Positions 56,300 through 64,000 of a stretch of 64,000 nt of DNA are shown here, piece after piece. The DNA is taken from the NCBI RefSeq assembly GCF_017599385.1, contig NZ_JAGFPK010000001.1, positions 374,177-438,176 of the forward strand, written 5' to 3'. Under the pieces are notes generated by a model. That model saw only the letters and a program-made list of their open reading frames with translations. It did not search any database and was not told the origin of the DNA. The DNA comes from Ciceribacter sp. L1K22 (GTDB lineage: Bacteria > Pseudomonadota > Alphaproteobacteria > Rhizobiales > Rhizobiaceae). How positions within the stretch are numbered: the stretch's first letter is position 1; every line of letters starts with the position of its first letter. The position numbers and the translations under genes are program-made.

Positions 56300-56719
56300 A
56301 TGGATGAAATGGCGATGATCGACATTGAAAGCAAGTTGCGACACTCGGGTCTGCGCCCGACGCGCCAACGTGTGGCGCTTGCAACGCTGTTGTTCGCAAA
56401 GGGAGATCGCCATCTCACGGTCGAGGAACTGCACGAGGAAGCGACGACGGCCAATGTTCCCGTCTCCCTTGCCACTGTTTACAACACCCTTCATCAGTTC
56501 ACCGAAGCGGGCCTAATTCGCGTGTTGGCAGTTGAGAGCGCGAAGACCTATTTCGATACGAACGTTTCGGACCACCATCATTTTTTTGTCGAAGGCCAAA
56601 ACGAGGTTCTCGACATTCCGATTAGCAACATTGAAATCGGAAACCTTCCTGACCCGCCTGAGGGCATGGAAATAGCCCATGTTGATGTCATCATCCGGCT
56701 GCGGGCGAAGGCATCCTAG
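56300..56719 (+). CDS. irr: Iron response regulator Irr (Fur family)
   Basis: 139 residues. Fur-type winged helix: LRHSGLRPTRQRVALATLLFAKGDRHLTVEELHEEATTANVPVSLATVYNTLHQFTEAGLIRVL. The DHHHFFVEGQNEVLDI segment holds the His cluster used by rhizobial Irr to sense haem. Irr represses haem synthesis and activates iron uptake when iron is scarce. ATG 56300, nine bases after GGAG, is preferred over the TTG at 56225 or the ATGs just downstream. Confidence 0.92.
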   Translation: MDEMAMIDIESKLRHSGLRPTRQRVALATLLFAKGDRHLTVEELHEEATTANVPVSLATVYNTLHQFTEAGLIRVLAVESAKTYFDTNVSDHHHFFVEGQNEVLDIPISNIEIGNLPDPPEGMEIAHVDVIIRLRAKAS

Positions 56720-56732
56720 CCCCTCACCCAAA

Positions 56733-57368
56733 TCAATTGGGTATCTCGTCTGGGTGCCTGCCGGGTCGCGAGCGATATCTCGCGGTTGTCCATCCGAATT
56801 TCAGCGCACCGCCACGGATGGTGAAGGCCGTGAAAACGCCCGCGGCCGAAGACAGGTGCAAGCCCAGCCCCAGCGCATCGCACGCAGTGAAGGCACTGGC
56901 ACCTGCGAGGGCGGCGGTTACATAGATCTCCGGTCTGAGCAGCACCGATGGTTCCCCGGCGACGACATCTCGGAGAATTCCGCCGAATGTTGCAGTGAGG
57001 GTGCCGGTGACGATGGCGACTGTCGGAGAGCCGGTGGCGGCCAGGCCCTTTACTGCCCCTATTACGCAGTAGGCCGAAAGTCCGATGGCATCGAGCCAAA
57101 GCAACAGTCGATATCGCGATTCAAGGTGAGGCGCCGTAAAGAAGACGATAACGGCTACCGCTCCACATACCAGCAAGTAGTTAGGGTTCAGAACCCAAAA
57201 GACCGGAAGCGTTCCGAGCACCAGATCCCGCAAGGTTCCGCCGCCGATGCCTGTGATCGAACCCATGAAGATGAAGCCGATGAGGTCCAGTTGCTTCCGT
57301 GAGGCAGCGAGTGCTCCCGTGGCGGCAAAAACCGCAACACCGGCATAATCAAACAGCTCAAGAAGCAT
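56733..57368 (-). CDS. TRIC-type (YadS/UPF0126) membrane channel protein
   Basis: 211 residues with two copies of a three-helix glycine-rich unit: VAVFAATGALAASRKQLDLIGFIFMGSITGIGGGTLRDLVLG and AYCVIGAVKGLAATGSPTVAIVTGTLTATFGGILRDVVAG. Bacterial homologues form trimeric cation channels or transporters, with reports including glycine transport in some species. It is convergent with irr (13-bp gap). Confidence 0.88.
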   Translation of the reverse strand: MLLELFDYAGVAVFAATGALAASRKQLDLIGFIFMGSITGIGGGTLRDLVLGTLPVFWVLNPNYLLVCGAVAVIVFFTAPHLESRYRLLLWLDAIGLSAYCVIGAVKGLAATGSPTVAIVTGTLTATFGGILRDVVAGEPSVLLRPEIYVTAALAGASAFTACDALGLGLHLSSAAGVFTAFTIRGGALKFGWTTARYRSRPGRHPDEIPN

Positions 57369-57431
57369 TTTTTGAACCTTTTGCAGCCAAACTTGAGGTG
57401 AGTAGCTTTCGTGTCACAAGGACGATTGGAT

Positions 57432-57929
57432 ATGCATACCGCATTGAGGCCGCCATCCGCAAAGGTGGGGATGCTTTCACTGGCGCTGGCTCTTCTCGTG
57501 GTGAGCGCTTCGCCCCCTCTGGCGCAGCAGCAACTGCTGAACGATCCCGAGATGTATGAGAAACAACACTTCGAGAAGCGTTGTGACATTGTTCAGTACG
57601 AAGGCGACTTCATCAGCCGTATCGACATTAACAACGATGGCATTATTGATGCGGTGGTCAATGAGGGTGCCGTTGTTTGCGATGGCGATCGAGGCCCTGA
57701 CTGTAGCGAAGAAGGATGCCCTTACAATTTTTACCTCCAGGTCAAGGAGGGCGGATACTTCATGATCGCTACCGCGCAGATGTATGGATACGATTTCATC
57801 AAGCGCTTCGGCAACATGGTTTTCGTGCTGAAGATGCACCCGCGTTACTGCGAGCGTACCGACAGCGAGCCCTGTGAGATGACGGTGCGTGTCAGGGGGA
57901 CGAAATTCCTCACTATCTCGAGAAAGTAG
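57432..57929 (+). CDS. Secreted hypothetical protein
   Basis: 165 residues with a signal peptide (MLSLALALLVVSASPPLAQ). The mature part has DINNDGIIDAVVNEGAVVCDGD, a calcium-site-like Asp/Asn motif, and four or more Cys (CDIVQY, CDGDRGPDCSEEGCPYNF, CERTDSEPC), which suggests disulfides. Function unknown. ATG 57432 follows AAGGA; GTG 57411 is an alternative. Convergent with the YdcF-like gene. Confidence 0.75.
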   Translation: MHTALRPPSAKVGMLSLALALLVVSASPPLAQQQLLNDPEMYEKQHFEKRCDIVQYEGDFISRIDINNDGIIDAVVNEGAVVCDGDRGPDCSEEGCPYNFYLQVKEGGYFMIATAQMYGYDFIKRFGNMVFVLKMHPRYCERTDSEPCEMTVRVRGTKFLTISRK

Positions 57930-57933
57930 CCGT

Positions 57934-58728
57934 TCAGTCTGGTCTCGGCAGCAGTTGATCGATACGACCCGACAGCCGGTAGGCGGCAAGCCCCAGCCAC
58001 TCCCGAACCGCCGTGGACGTAAGCTGTGCGTTTGCGGTCGGCTGGGTGAAATCAAGCCTCAGTGAGACCTTGCCGCTAGTTCGGTAATCGACAGGCCAAG
58101 GCACGACCTCAAGACCTGCTTTGCGAAAGAGGCCGACCGACCTTGGCATATGGAACGCGGAGGTGATCAGGAGGCATGGAGGGAGGGCAAGTTTCTCGAC
58201 CATCTCTTTCGTATTCTCAACGTTCTCCCGCGTCGTTCTCGATTTGGTTTCGCGGATCACGCGGGAAGCATCTATGCCCAATCCGCGAAGGAACACAGCC
58301 GAAGCCTCGGCGTCGCCCATATAGGTGCCACTGAACGATCCATCGCCGCCCGAAACGACGATCCTTGCATCCGGAAATGCTGTGGCCAGACGTGCCATCT
58401 CCAGGAATCGGTCGGCCGCTTGTGTGAACTCGAGCCGGCCTCGCGCGGTCGAAACTTCCGTCTCCAGCGCACCTCCAAGGACGATCATGCAACTGACGTC
58501 TTCAGAACCTTCACTCGAACGCGGAAAAATACCTTCCAATGCCTGCAAGCCGAACGCGCCGGCCGTGGTGAAGAGGGTTAAGAACAGGATGACGACAGCC
58601 GACGAGAGACATATCAGAGCGGTCCGGCGAAATGTCAGCCATAGAAGAACGGTGCCGATGAACAGCAGCGCGAAGGTGACCGAAAGAGGCTGAATCGCAA
58701 GCCAGCTGATTTTCGATAGCAAGAACAT
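57934..58728 (-). CDS. YdcF/ElyC-family membrane protein (DUF218)
   Basis: 264 residues. Two or three N-terminal membrane helices precede a DUF218 domain: MIVLGGALET, RIVVSGGDGSFSGTYMGDAEASAVFLRGLGI, SRTTRENVENTKEM and LLITSAFHMPRSVGLFRKAGLEVVPWPVDY. E. coli relatives (ElyC, SanA) affect envelope and peptidoglycan precursor metabolism. The protein's exact role is unknown. Confidence 0.9.
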   Translation of the reverse strand: MFLLSKISWLAIQPLSVTFALLFIGTVLLWLTFRRTALICLSSAVVILFLTLFTTAGAFGLQALEGIFPRSSEGSEDVSCMIVLGGALETEVSTARGRLEFTQAADRFLEMARLATAFPDARIVVSGGDGSFSGTYMGDAEASAVFLRGLGIDASRVIRETKSRTTRENVENTKEMVEKLALPPCLLITSAFHMPRSVGLFRKAGLEVVPWPVDYRTSGKVSLRLDFTQPTANAQLTSTAVREWLGLAAYRLSGRIDQLLPRPD

Positions 58729-58819
58729 GCGGGATGTTTGTCAGTGCAGCTCGATCAAATCAACTAGCTAGTCAGACCCATCTCTGCACCGGACAAAAAA
58801 CTGACTATGTAAGAAGATT

Positions 58820-58895
<76 letters not shown>

Positions 58896-59044
58896 ATCAA
58901 GGGTCCGGCGATGCCGGTTCCGGGAACCTCCCGAACACCTTGCTCGACAGGTGGCGGCTTATTACTTCCGGTTTTCCGATAGCGCAAGCCCAAAAAAGCC
59001 GGTCCGAAAACTTTTGTGTGTCCGGACCGGAGATGGCGGGTGGG

Positions 59045-59431
59045 TTAGACTTCGTCCTCGTCACCCGAAACGCCGATGATGTCGCTCATGTCGTCGTCAT
59101 CGTCGTCCTCGTCGGCTTCCAGGAAGGTGTCATCGTCATCATCGCCCAGATCGACATCATCATCGCCGATGTCTGGCAGGTCGTCGGAGCCACCATTCTC
59201 GTCAGCGTCCTCGAGTGACACCAGTTCGACATCGGTGTTCTCGGTATCGACTTCCGCGACGTCCTCTTCCTCCGCCTTTTCCATAATGGCAGCGACCGAG
59301 CTCTCCTCGAAGAAGGATAGTGGCCACGACTTGCCGGTATAAGGAGATACGATCGGATCCTTGTTCAAATCGTAGAATTTCTTGCCGGTGTCGGGGCAAG
59401 TGCGTTTTGTTCCAAGTTCTGCCTTCGCCAC
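59045..59431 (-). CDS. TIGR02300-family protein with acidic tail
   Basis: 128 residues. The N-terminal part VAKAELGTKRTCPDTGKKFYDLNKDPIVSPYTGKSWP matches the rhizobial TIGR02300 family. The rest is highly acidic, including DDDDDDTFLEADEDDDDDDMSDI. Function unknown; the acidic tail could bind metals or basic proteins. GTG 59431 follows GAGG at good spacing; the longer frame upstream is not conserved. In many rhizobia this gene is next to aroA-cmk-rpsA. Confidence 0.88.
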   Translation of the reverse strand: MAKAELGTKRTCPDTGKKFYDLNKDPIVSPYTGKSWPLSFFEESSVAAIMEKAEEEDVAEVDTENTDVELVSLEDADENGGSDDLPDIGDDDVDLGDDDDDTFLEADEDDDDDDMSDIIGVSGDEDEV

Positions 59432-59689
59432 TGTCAAAGCCTCATGAAGTCGTGAAGAATAAGGGCATGCGCCAAGAGCCCGGCGCGAGGCCGGCCAAAC
59501 TGTAGTCGGTCCCCTTAATCGTTGCGCCCACATCTGTCAAAGGCAAACTGAAGGGGCAAGGCCAAACGCCAGATCTCACGCCTGAATACGATTTGAACAA
59601 GGACCCGTAGCCGCGTGCCAGGTAGCTACGCTTGGCAAGAACTGCTCTCGCGGTTATCAGAACTCGGAAGGAACGCAACGAGGATTGGA

Positions 59690-60316
59690 ATGATCATCGC
59701 AATTGACGGCCCCGCGGCGGCTGGAAAGGGAACACTCTCTCGACGGATCGCTGAAACCTATGGCTTTCATCATCTGGACACGGGGTTGACATATCGGGCC
59801 ACGGCGAAGGCGTTGCTCGATGCAGGCCTACCCCTGAATGATGAGCGCGTGGCGGCCGACGTTGCACTCCGGATTGATTTAGGCGGCCTTGATCGGGATG
59901 TACTGTCTGCACATGACATCGGAGAGGCCGCGTCGAAGATTGCTGTAATGCCGGCTGTACGCAGGGCGTTGGTAGAAGCTCAGCGTCAGTTCGCGAGCCG
60001 AGAGCCGGGTACGGTCCTTGATGGACGTGACATCGGCACGATCGTTTGCCCGGATGCGAAAGTGAAGTTTTACGTGACGGCCTCACCAGAGATACGTGCA
60101 CGACGCAGGTATGATGAAATCCTGGGTAAGGGCGGTGAGGCCGTTCTGGAGGATATCTTCGACGATGTCCGCAAACGCGACGAACGCGATATGGGCCGCG
60201 CCGACAGCCCACTCCGTCCCGCTGATGATGCTCACTTGCTAGATACCTCGGAAATGAGTATAGAGGCGGCGTTTATGGCTGCGCGCGGAATAATCGACGC
60301 GGCCATGATGAAATAG
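59690..60316 (+). CDS. cmk: Cytidylate kinase
   Basis: 208 residues. P-loop [24 protein letters not shown]-binding LDTGLTYRA and the [30 protein letters not shown] segment are present. It phosphorylates CMP and dCMP. ATG 59690 gives the family start [10 protein letters not shown]. In many rhizobia aroA lies upstream in the same operon, but not here. rpsA follows. Confidence 0.94.
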   Translation: MIIAIDGPAAAGKGTLSRRIAETYGFHHLDTGLTYRATAKALLDAGLPLNDERVAADVALRIDLGGLDRDVLSAHDIGEAASKIAVMPAVRRALVEAQRQFASREPGTVLDGRDIGTIVCPDAKVKFYVTASPEIRARRRYDEILGKGGEAVLEDIFDDVRKRDERDMGRADSPLRPADDAHLLDTSEMSIEAAFMAARGIIDAAMMK

Positions 60317-60434
60317 GGAAGACGAGGTCTTCGTCTCCAAAACCAGCCGATCGCATCGCCCCAGCGCCGGAAAGCCTTTGAGAAGGCGGGTGATAGATCT
60401 GGCCGTGTACAACGCGAACCCACCGGCGCACGCC

Positions 60435-60451
60435 GCATCCGAGACGGATGC
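60435..60451 (+). promoter_or_regulatory. Hairpin just upstream of the rpsA ribosome binding site
   Basis: GCATCC-GAGAC-GGATGC, 14 bp before ATG 60466, next to the AGGAG site. It could affect translation of rpsA, which is often autoregulated by S1. Whether it is a specific element cannot be told from this sequence alone. Confidence 0.35.
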
Positions 60452-60465
60452 CACTAGGAGTTTCC

Positions 60466-62169
60466 ATGTCTGTTTCTACCCCGTCGCGGGAGGACTTCGC
60501 AGCCCTCCTCGAAGAATCCTTTGCCAAGACCGATCTTGCCGAAGGCTATGTTGCCAAGGGCATCATCACGGCCATTGAGAAGGACGTCGCTGTTGTCGAC
60601 GTTGGCCTCAAGGTCGAAGGCCGTATCGCTCTGAAGGAATTCGGTGCCAAGGCCAAGGACGGCACGCTGAAGGTTGGCGACGAAGTTGAAGTTTACGTCG
60701 AGCGCATCGAAAACGCTCTCGGCGAAGCTGTTCTGTCGCGCGAAAAGGCGCGTCGCGAAGAAAGCTGGATCAAGCTTGAAGCCAAGTTCGAAGCCGGCGA
60801 GCGCGTTGAAGGCGTGATCTTCAACCAGGTCAAGGGCGGTTTCACGGTTGACCTCGACGGCGCCGTCGCCTTCCTGCCGCGTTCGCAGGTCGACATCCGT
60901 CCGATCCGCGACGTCACCCCGCTGATGCACAACCCGCAGCCCTTCGAAATCCTCAAGATGGACAAGCGTCGCGGCAACATCGTTGTTTCGCGTCGTACGG
61001 TTCTCGAAGAAAGCCGTGCTGAGCAGCGTTCTGAAATCGTTCAGAACCTCGAAGAAGGTCAGGTTGTTGACGGCGTCGTCAAGAACATCACCGATTACGG
61101 TGCGTTCGTTGACCTCGGCGGCATCGACGGCCTGCTGCACGTCACCGACATGGCATGGCGCCGCGTCAACCATCCTTCGGAAATCCTGTCCATCGGCCAG
61201 TCGGTCAAGGTTCAGATCATCCGCATCAACCAGGAAACCCACCGCATCTCGCTCGGCATGAAGCAGCTCGAGTCGGATCCGTGGGATGGCATCGCTGCCA
61301 AGTACCCGGTTGGCAAGAAGATCTCCGGTACCGTCACGAACATCACCGACTACGGTGCATTCGTCGAGCTGGAGCCGGGCATCGAAGGCCTGATCCACAT
61401 CTCGGAAATGTCCTGGACGAAGAAGAACGTTCATCCCGGCAAGATCCTTTCGACCACGCAGGACGTCGACGTCGTCGTTCTCGAAGTCGATCCGTCGAAG
61501 CGCCGTATCTCGCTCGGTCTCAAGCAGACCCTCGAGAACCCGTGGCAGGCATTTGCCTTCAGCCACCCGGCCGGCACTGAAGTCGAAGGCGAAGTCAAGA
61601 ACAAGACCGAATTCGGCCTGTTCATCGGCCTCGAAGGCGACGTTGACGGCATGGTTCACCTTTCGGATCTCGACTGGAACCGTCCGGGCGAACAGGTCAT
61701 CGAAGAGTATAACAAGGGTGATATGGTCAAGGCCGTCGTTCTTGACGTAGACGTCGAGAAGGAACGCATCTCGCTCGGCATCAAGCAGCTCGGCAAGGAC
61801 TCGGTTGGCGATGCCGCCGCTTCCGGCGACCTGCGCAAGAACGCTGTTGTTTCGTGCGAAGTCATCGGCATCAACGATGGCGGCATCGAAGTGAAGCTAG
61901 TCAACCACGAGGACATCACGTCCTTCATCCGCCGCAACGACCTGGCTCGCGATCGTGACGATCAGCGTCCGGAGCGTTTCTCGGTCGGTCAGGTTGTCGA
62001 CGCCCGCGTCACCAACTTCTCCAAAAAGGACCGCAAGGTCATGCTGTCGATCAAGGCTCTCGAGATCGCAGAAGAGAAGGAAGCCGTTGCTCAGTTCGGT
62101 TCGTCCGACTCGGGCGCTTCGCTCGGCGACATCCTGGGTGCAGCCCTGAAGAACCGCAACAACGACTAA
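60466..62169 (+). CDS. rpsA: 30S ribosomal protein S1
   Basis: 567 residues with six S1 (OB-fold) repeats from about residue 30. Clear repeat starts include GIITAIEKDVAVVDVG, VVKNITDYGAFVDLGGIDGLLHVTDMAW and VTNITDYGAFVELEPGIEGLIHISEMSW. It binds mRNA leaders and brings them to the ribosome. TAGGAG precedes ATG 60466; ATG 60448 is in frame but less suitable. Confidence 0.96.
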   Translation: MSVSTPSREDFAALLEESFAKTDLAEGYVAKGIITAIEKDVAVVDVGLKVEGRIALKEFGAKAKDGTLKVGDEVEVYVERIENALGEAVLSREKARREESWIKLEAKFEAGERVEGVIFNQVKGGFTVDLDGAVAFLPRSQVDIRPIRDVTPLMHNPQPFEILKMDKRRGNIVVSRRTVLEESRAEQRSEIVQNLEEGQVVDGVVKNITDYGAFVDLGGIDGLLHVTDMAWRRVNHPSEILSIGQSVKVQIIRINQETHRISLGMKQLESDPWDGIAAKYPVGKKISGTVTNITDYGAFVELEPGIEGLIHISEMSWTKKNVHPGKILSTTQDVDVVVLEVDPSKRRISLGLKQTLENPWQAFAFSHPAGTEVEGEVKNKTEFGLFIGLEGDVDGMVHLSDLDWNRPGEQVIEEYNKGDMVKAVVLDVDVEKERISLGIKQLGKDSVGDAAASGDLRKNAVVSCEVIGINDGGIEVKLVNHEDITSFIRRNDLARDRDDQRPERFSVGQVVDARVTNFSKKDRKVMLSIKALEIAEEKEAVAQFGSSDSGASLGDILGAALKNRNND

Positions 62170-62193
62170 TTGCGCGTTACCTGAGTTAGAGCG

Positions 62194-62225
62194 AGGCCCG
62201 TCGATTTCATCGGCGGGCCTTTTTC
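62194..62225 (+). terminator. Terminator after rpsA
   Basis: AGGCCCGTCGA pairs with TCGGCGGGCCT (one G-T pair) and is followed by a T run, 25 bp after the rpsA stop codon. Confidence 0.85.
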
Positions 62226-62240
62226 ATGACCGTTAACCGT

Positions 62241-63875
62241 TCATGCCCAGCCGGCCATTTTCCAATAGAGATCGTGCGCGCTATCCGGTTCACGCAGGTG
62301 CGTCGCTCGCACCCCTTCTTCCGTCTTGTTGCCATCGGCATCTTCACTCAGCTCCTCGTCATCTCGAGATTCCGAAGAAGGTTCCTCGGGTTCATGGTTC
62401 CCTGAGGATGGCTGCTCGCCACCGCCGGAAGAATTCTCTTCGTCGTCATGGACAGATTTTGACAAACGACGAGGCTCCGGTTCTTCATCATCCAGATACG
62501 GGTAACCGACGACGGGATAGCCTATTGGCTCGTGCCCCAGACGTTGTGGAGCCGCAGTTTGCAGCATGGCGTCAGTGTTGTTTGCCGCCGCCGCACCTTT
62601 CTCCACCCGCTCAATCATTCCGGGCTCGGCATTTTGTTTTTCAGCAAGCTGTCGGTCGGCGACCACATCGAAAAGCCTATTCGTTGCTTTGGCCAACTTT
62701 TCGCTATTATTACCTTCCTCTCGTAGAGCCTCTGGCAACTCTGAGCCTTCAGTCTGAGTCGCTTGGCTTGTCGACATCAGGGAAGCGCGAAGGAATTTGG
62801 AGAACGGATCTTCCGCGTCGGCCGTTTCTCCCGTGACGGGTAGGAGTGAGAAGGCAGGCACAGGTCCTGGCTCTCCGATCGTTTTTGCGTCGCCATGGAA
62901 CTGGGTATCTTCGCGTCTTGGCGCCAAGGTTCTCGCCGGTTTCTCCGTTGCCAGTGGTGGGCTTCGCCAATCCGCATCAGCGATTGTCGCCGCGTCGCGC
63001 GGGAGTACGGCCTTTTCCTTGGCATCACCGCTTTTAGTCGAGTTTGCCAACGGGGCAGGGTGGTCGGGCGGGGAGGGGTTGGATGCCCGTCCGTTGATTT
63101 CAATGGTGACCTGCGAGAACGAGCGGACGCTGCGGAAAGCTGACGGAGCGTAATCTGCCGCGTGGAAGCGCGAGCTGTCCGTTCCCTCTCCGCGTATCTC
63201 GATTGTGGGTCTTGCTGTGGCGAACGCGGCCGGAGTGTTGGAGCCGGGCAAACCCTCATGAATATCAGGACCGGCCGCTACGCCGAGAATCCGGAGTTGC
63301 GCGGGGTTACCGTTCGCTGCTGCGACAGTGATCAAACCGGGTGCTTTAGGTTGCAAACCGGTATCGTCGGCATCTATCCCGTAGCCCTGAAACGAGGATC
63401 TGGCGAAGCGGTGATCGACGTCGCCATCGGCTACCTCGAGGTGCAGTGTCATTATTGCGGCATCCGGTCCCGAGGGATCCGAAAACGCTGAGGTGATTGT
63501 CTTCAGAGCCAGACCATTGAACAGCTGCGACAATTGTTGTTCGACAATCTGGCGTTTCGATTCCGGCAGGGCGTTCAATGCCTCTGCGAGTCGTTTCATG
63601 AAGGCGATCTGCGTTTCACCTTCCTTCCGCGGAATTCCCAGCGAACGTCCTATGAGTTCAGCCATTATGGCAAAACTCTCTGCCGCTCGCTCTGGACCGG
63701 AGAGTAGCAGGATGCTTACCCGACCCGCGATAGCCGAGCGCAGATCAAGGCCGGTGGTTTCGGCCTCCGTTGTCCCGGTCAATACGGTCTTTGCGGAAGA
63801 GGCAAGTTCGGTTTCCTCGGACCGACGACCCTGGTATGCAACGCCACTCTGACTAATCTGAATCGGAGGCAGCAT
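62241..63875 (-). CDS. Long hypothetical protein with low-complexity acidic end
   Basis: 544 residues, no recognised family. An N-terminal helical part includes LDLRSAIAGRVSILLLSGPERAAESFAIMAELIGRSLG and LPESKRQIVEQQLSQLFNGLALKTI. The middle is Pro/Ser/Ala-rich and probably disordered. The C-terminal 90 residues are very acidic (YLDDEEPEPRRLS, EEPSSESRDDEELSEDADGNKTEEG). The end HDLYWKMAGWA is compact and may be a functional tail. ATG 63875 follows GGGAG. It converges on the rpsA terminator. The remaining 125 bp of the window hold no supportable gene. Confidence 0.72.
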   Translation of the reverse strand: MLPPIQISQSGVAYQGRRSEETELASSAKTVLTGTTEAETTGLDLRSAIAGRVSILLLSGPERAAESFAIMAELIGRSLGIPRKEGETQIAFMKRLAEALNALPESKRQIVEQQLSQLFNGLALKTITSAFSDPSGPDAAIMTLHLEVADGDVDHRFARSSFQGYGIDADDTGLQPKAPGLITVAAANGNPAQLRILGVAAGPDIHEGLPGSNTPAAFATARPTIEIRGEGTDSSRFHAADYAPSAFRSVRSFSQVTIEINGRASNPSPPDHPAPLANSTKSGDAKEKAVLPRDAATIADADWRSPPLATEKPARTLAPRREDTQFHGDAKTIGEPGPVPAFSLLPVTGETADAEDPFSKFLRASLMSTSQATQTEGSELPEALREEGNNSEKLAKATNRLFDVVADRQLAEKQNAEPGMIERVEKGAAAANNTDAMLQTAAPQRLGHEPIGYPVVGYPYLDDEEPEPRRLSKSVHDDEENSSGGGEQPSSGNHEPEEPSSESRDDEELSEDADGNKTEEGVRATHLREPDSAHDLYWKMAGWA

Positions 63876-64000
63876 GCGGCACTCCCTTCTGATTGATGGC
63901 TGTGCGAGCAGGTGCGTACGCGCGCCGCTCATGCGGCGGGGGCTATCCACTTCGGCCGTGCATGATGAGGCGAGGATGAGCCCGATTACTCCATTTCAGA

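Overview
The window is chromosomal DNA from an alphaproteobacterium of the order Rhizobiales (Rhizobium, Agrobacterium, Ensifer or a close relative). The signs are gcrA, an Irr-type Fur regulator, a SAM-II riboswitch in front of metZ, the fabI-fabB-fabA/irr block, a TIGR02300-type protein, cytoplasmic double-PAS and CHASE3-type chemoreceptors, and high GC. No transposase, integrase, phage gene or CRISPR array is visible. I do not name a species.

Layout. 1-1190: end of phoU, then phoB and a terminator. 1.2-8.5 kb: gcrA, argD-argF-hslO, apaG, metZ under a SAM-II riboswitch, and a long-form dCTP deaminase, followed by tRNA-Gly(CCC). 8.6-15.5 kb: a membrane glycosyltransferase, a periplasmic binding protein, a TerB-like protein, a degenerate thermonuclease-fold protein, an S24-type repressor, a LuxR-type response regulator, and a secreted glycerophosphodiesterase behind a strong candidate Pho box. 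15.7-21.6 kb: chemotaxis region with a lone periplasmic Cache-like protein, a CHASE3 chemoreceptor, an AraC regulator and a double-PAS soluble chemoreceptor. 22.15 kb: initiator tRNA-fMet.

22.4-36.4 kb is the accessory region and the most interesting part. Two divergent operons are arranged around a GntR/FCD regulator that has two winged-helix domains. The left operon runs PotD-PotB-PotC-PotA-like transporter, glycosyltransferase A, three tandem cupins, an AmgK-like kinase, an aldehyde dehydrogenase and a saccharopine-dehydrogenase-like enzyme. The right operon has glycosyltransferase B and an ALDH10-like aminoaldehyde dehydrogenase. I infer uptake and breakdown, or sugar conjugation, of an amine or polyamine-like compound; I know of no described pathway with this gene set.

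36.5-64 kb is core genome: recR, a lytic transglycosylase, an MFS exporter fused to a monooxygenase-like tail, the rimP-nusA-ylxR-infB-rbfA-truB-rpsO-pnp translation block, an RsmC-like methyltransferase, fabI-fabB-fabA, irr, a TRIC-type channel, a YdcF-like protein, tRNA-Ala(GGC), a TIGR02300 protein, cmk, rpsA and a long hypothetical protein. A 45-residue membrane protein gene sits between fabA and irr.

Regulatory sites supported by sequence: SAM-II aptamer with a terminator/antiterminator (7191-7292), four GANTC sites in 37 bp upstream of gcrA, four TCAY half-sites at exact 11-bp spacing upstream of the glycerophosphodiesterase, a perfect TTAA-N7-TTAA CtrA box upstream of the Cache/chemoreceptor genes, and a promoter plus terminator leader before rimP.
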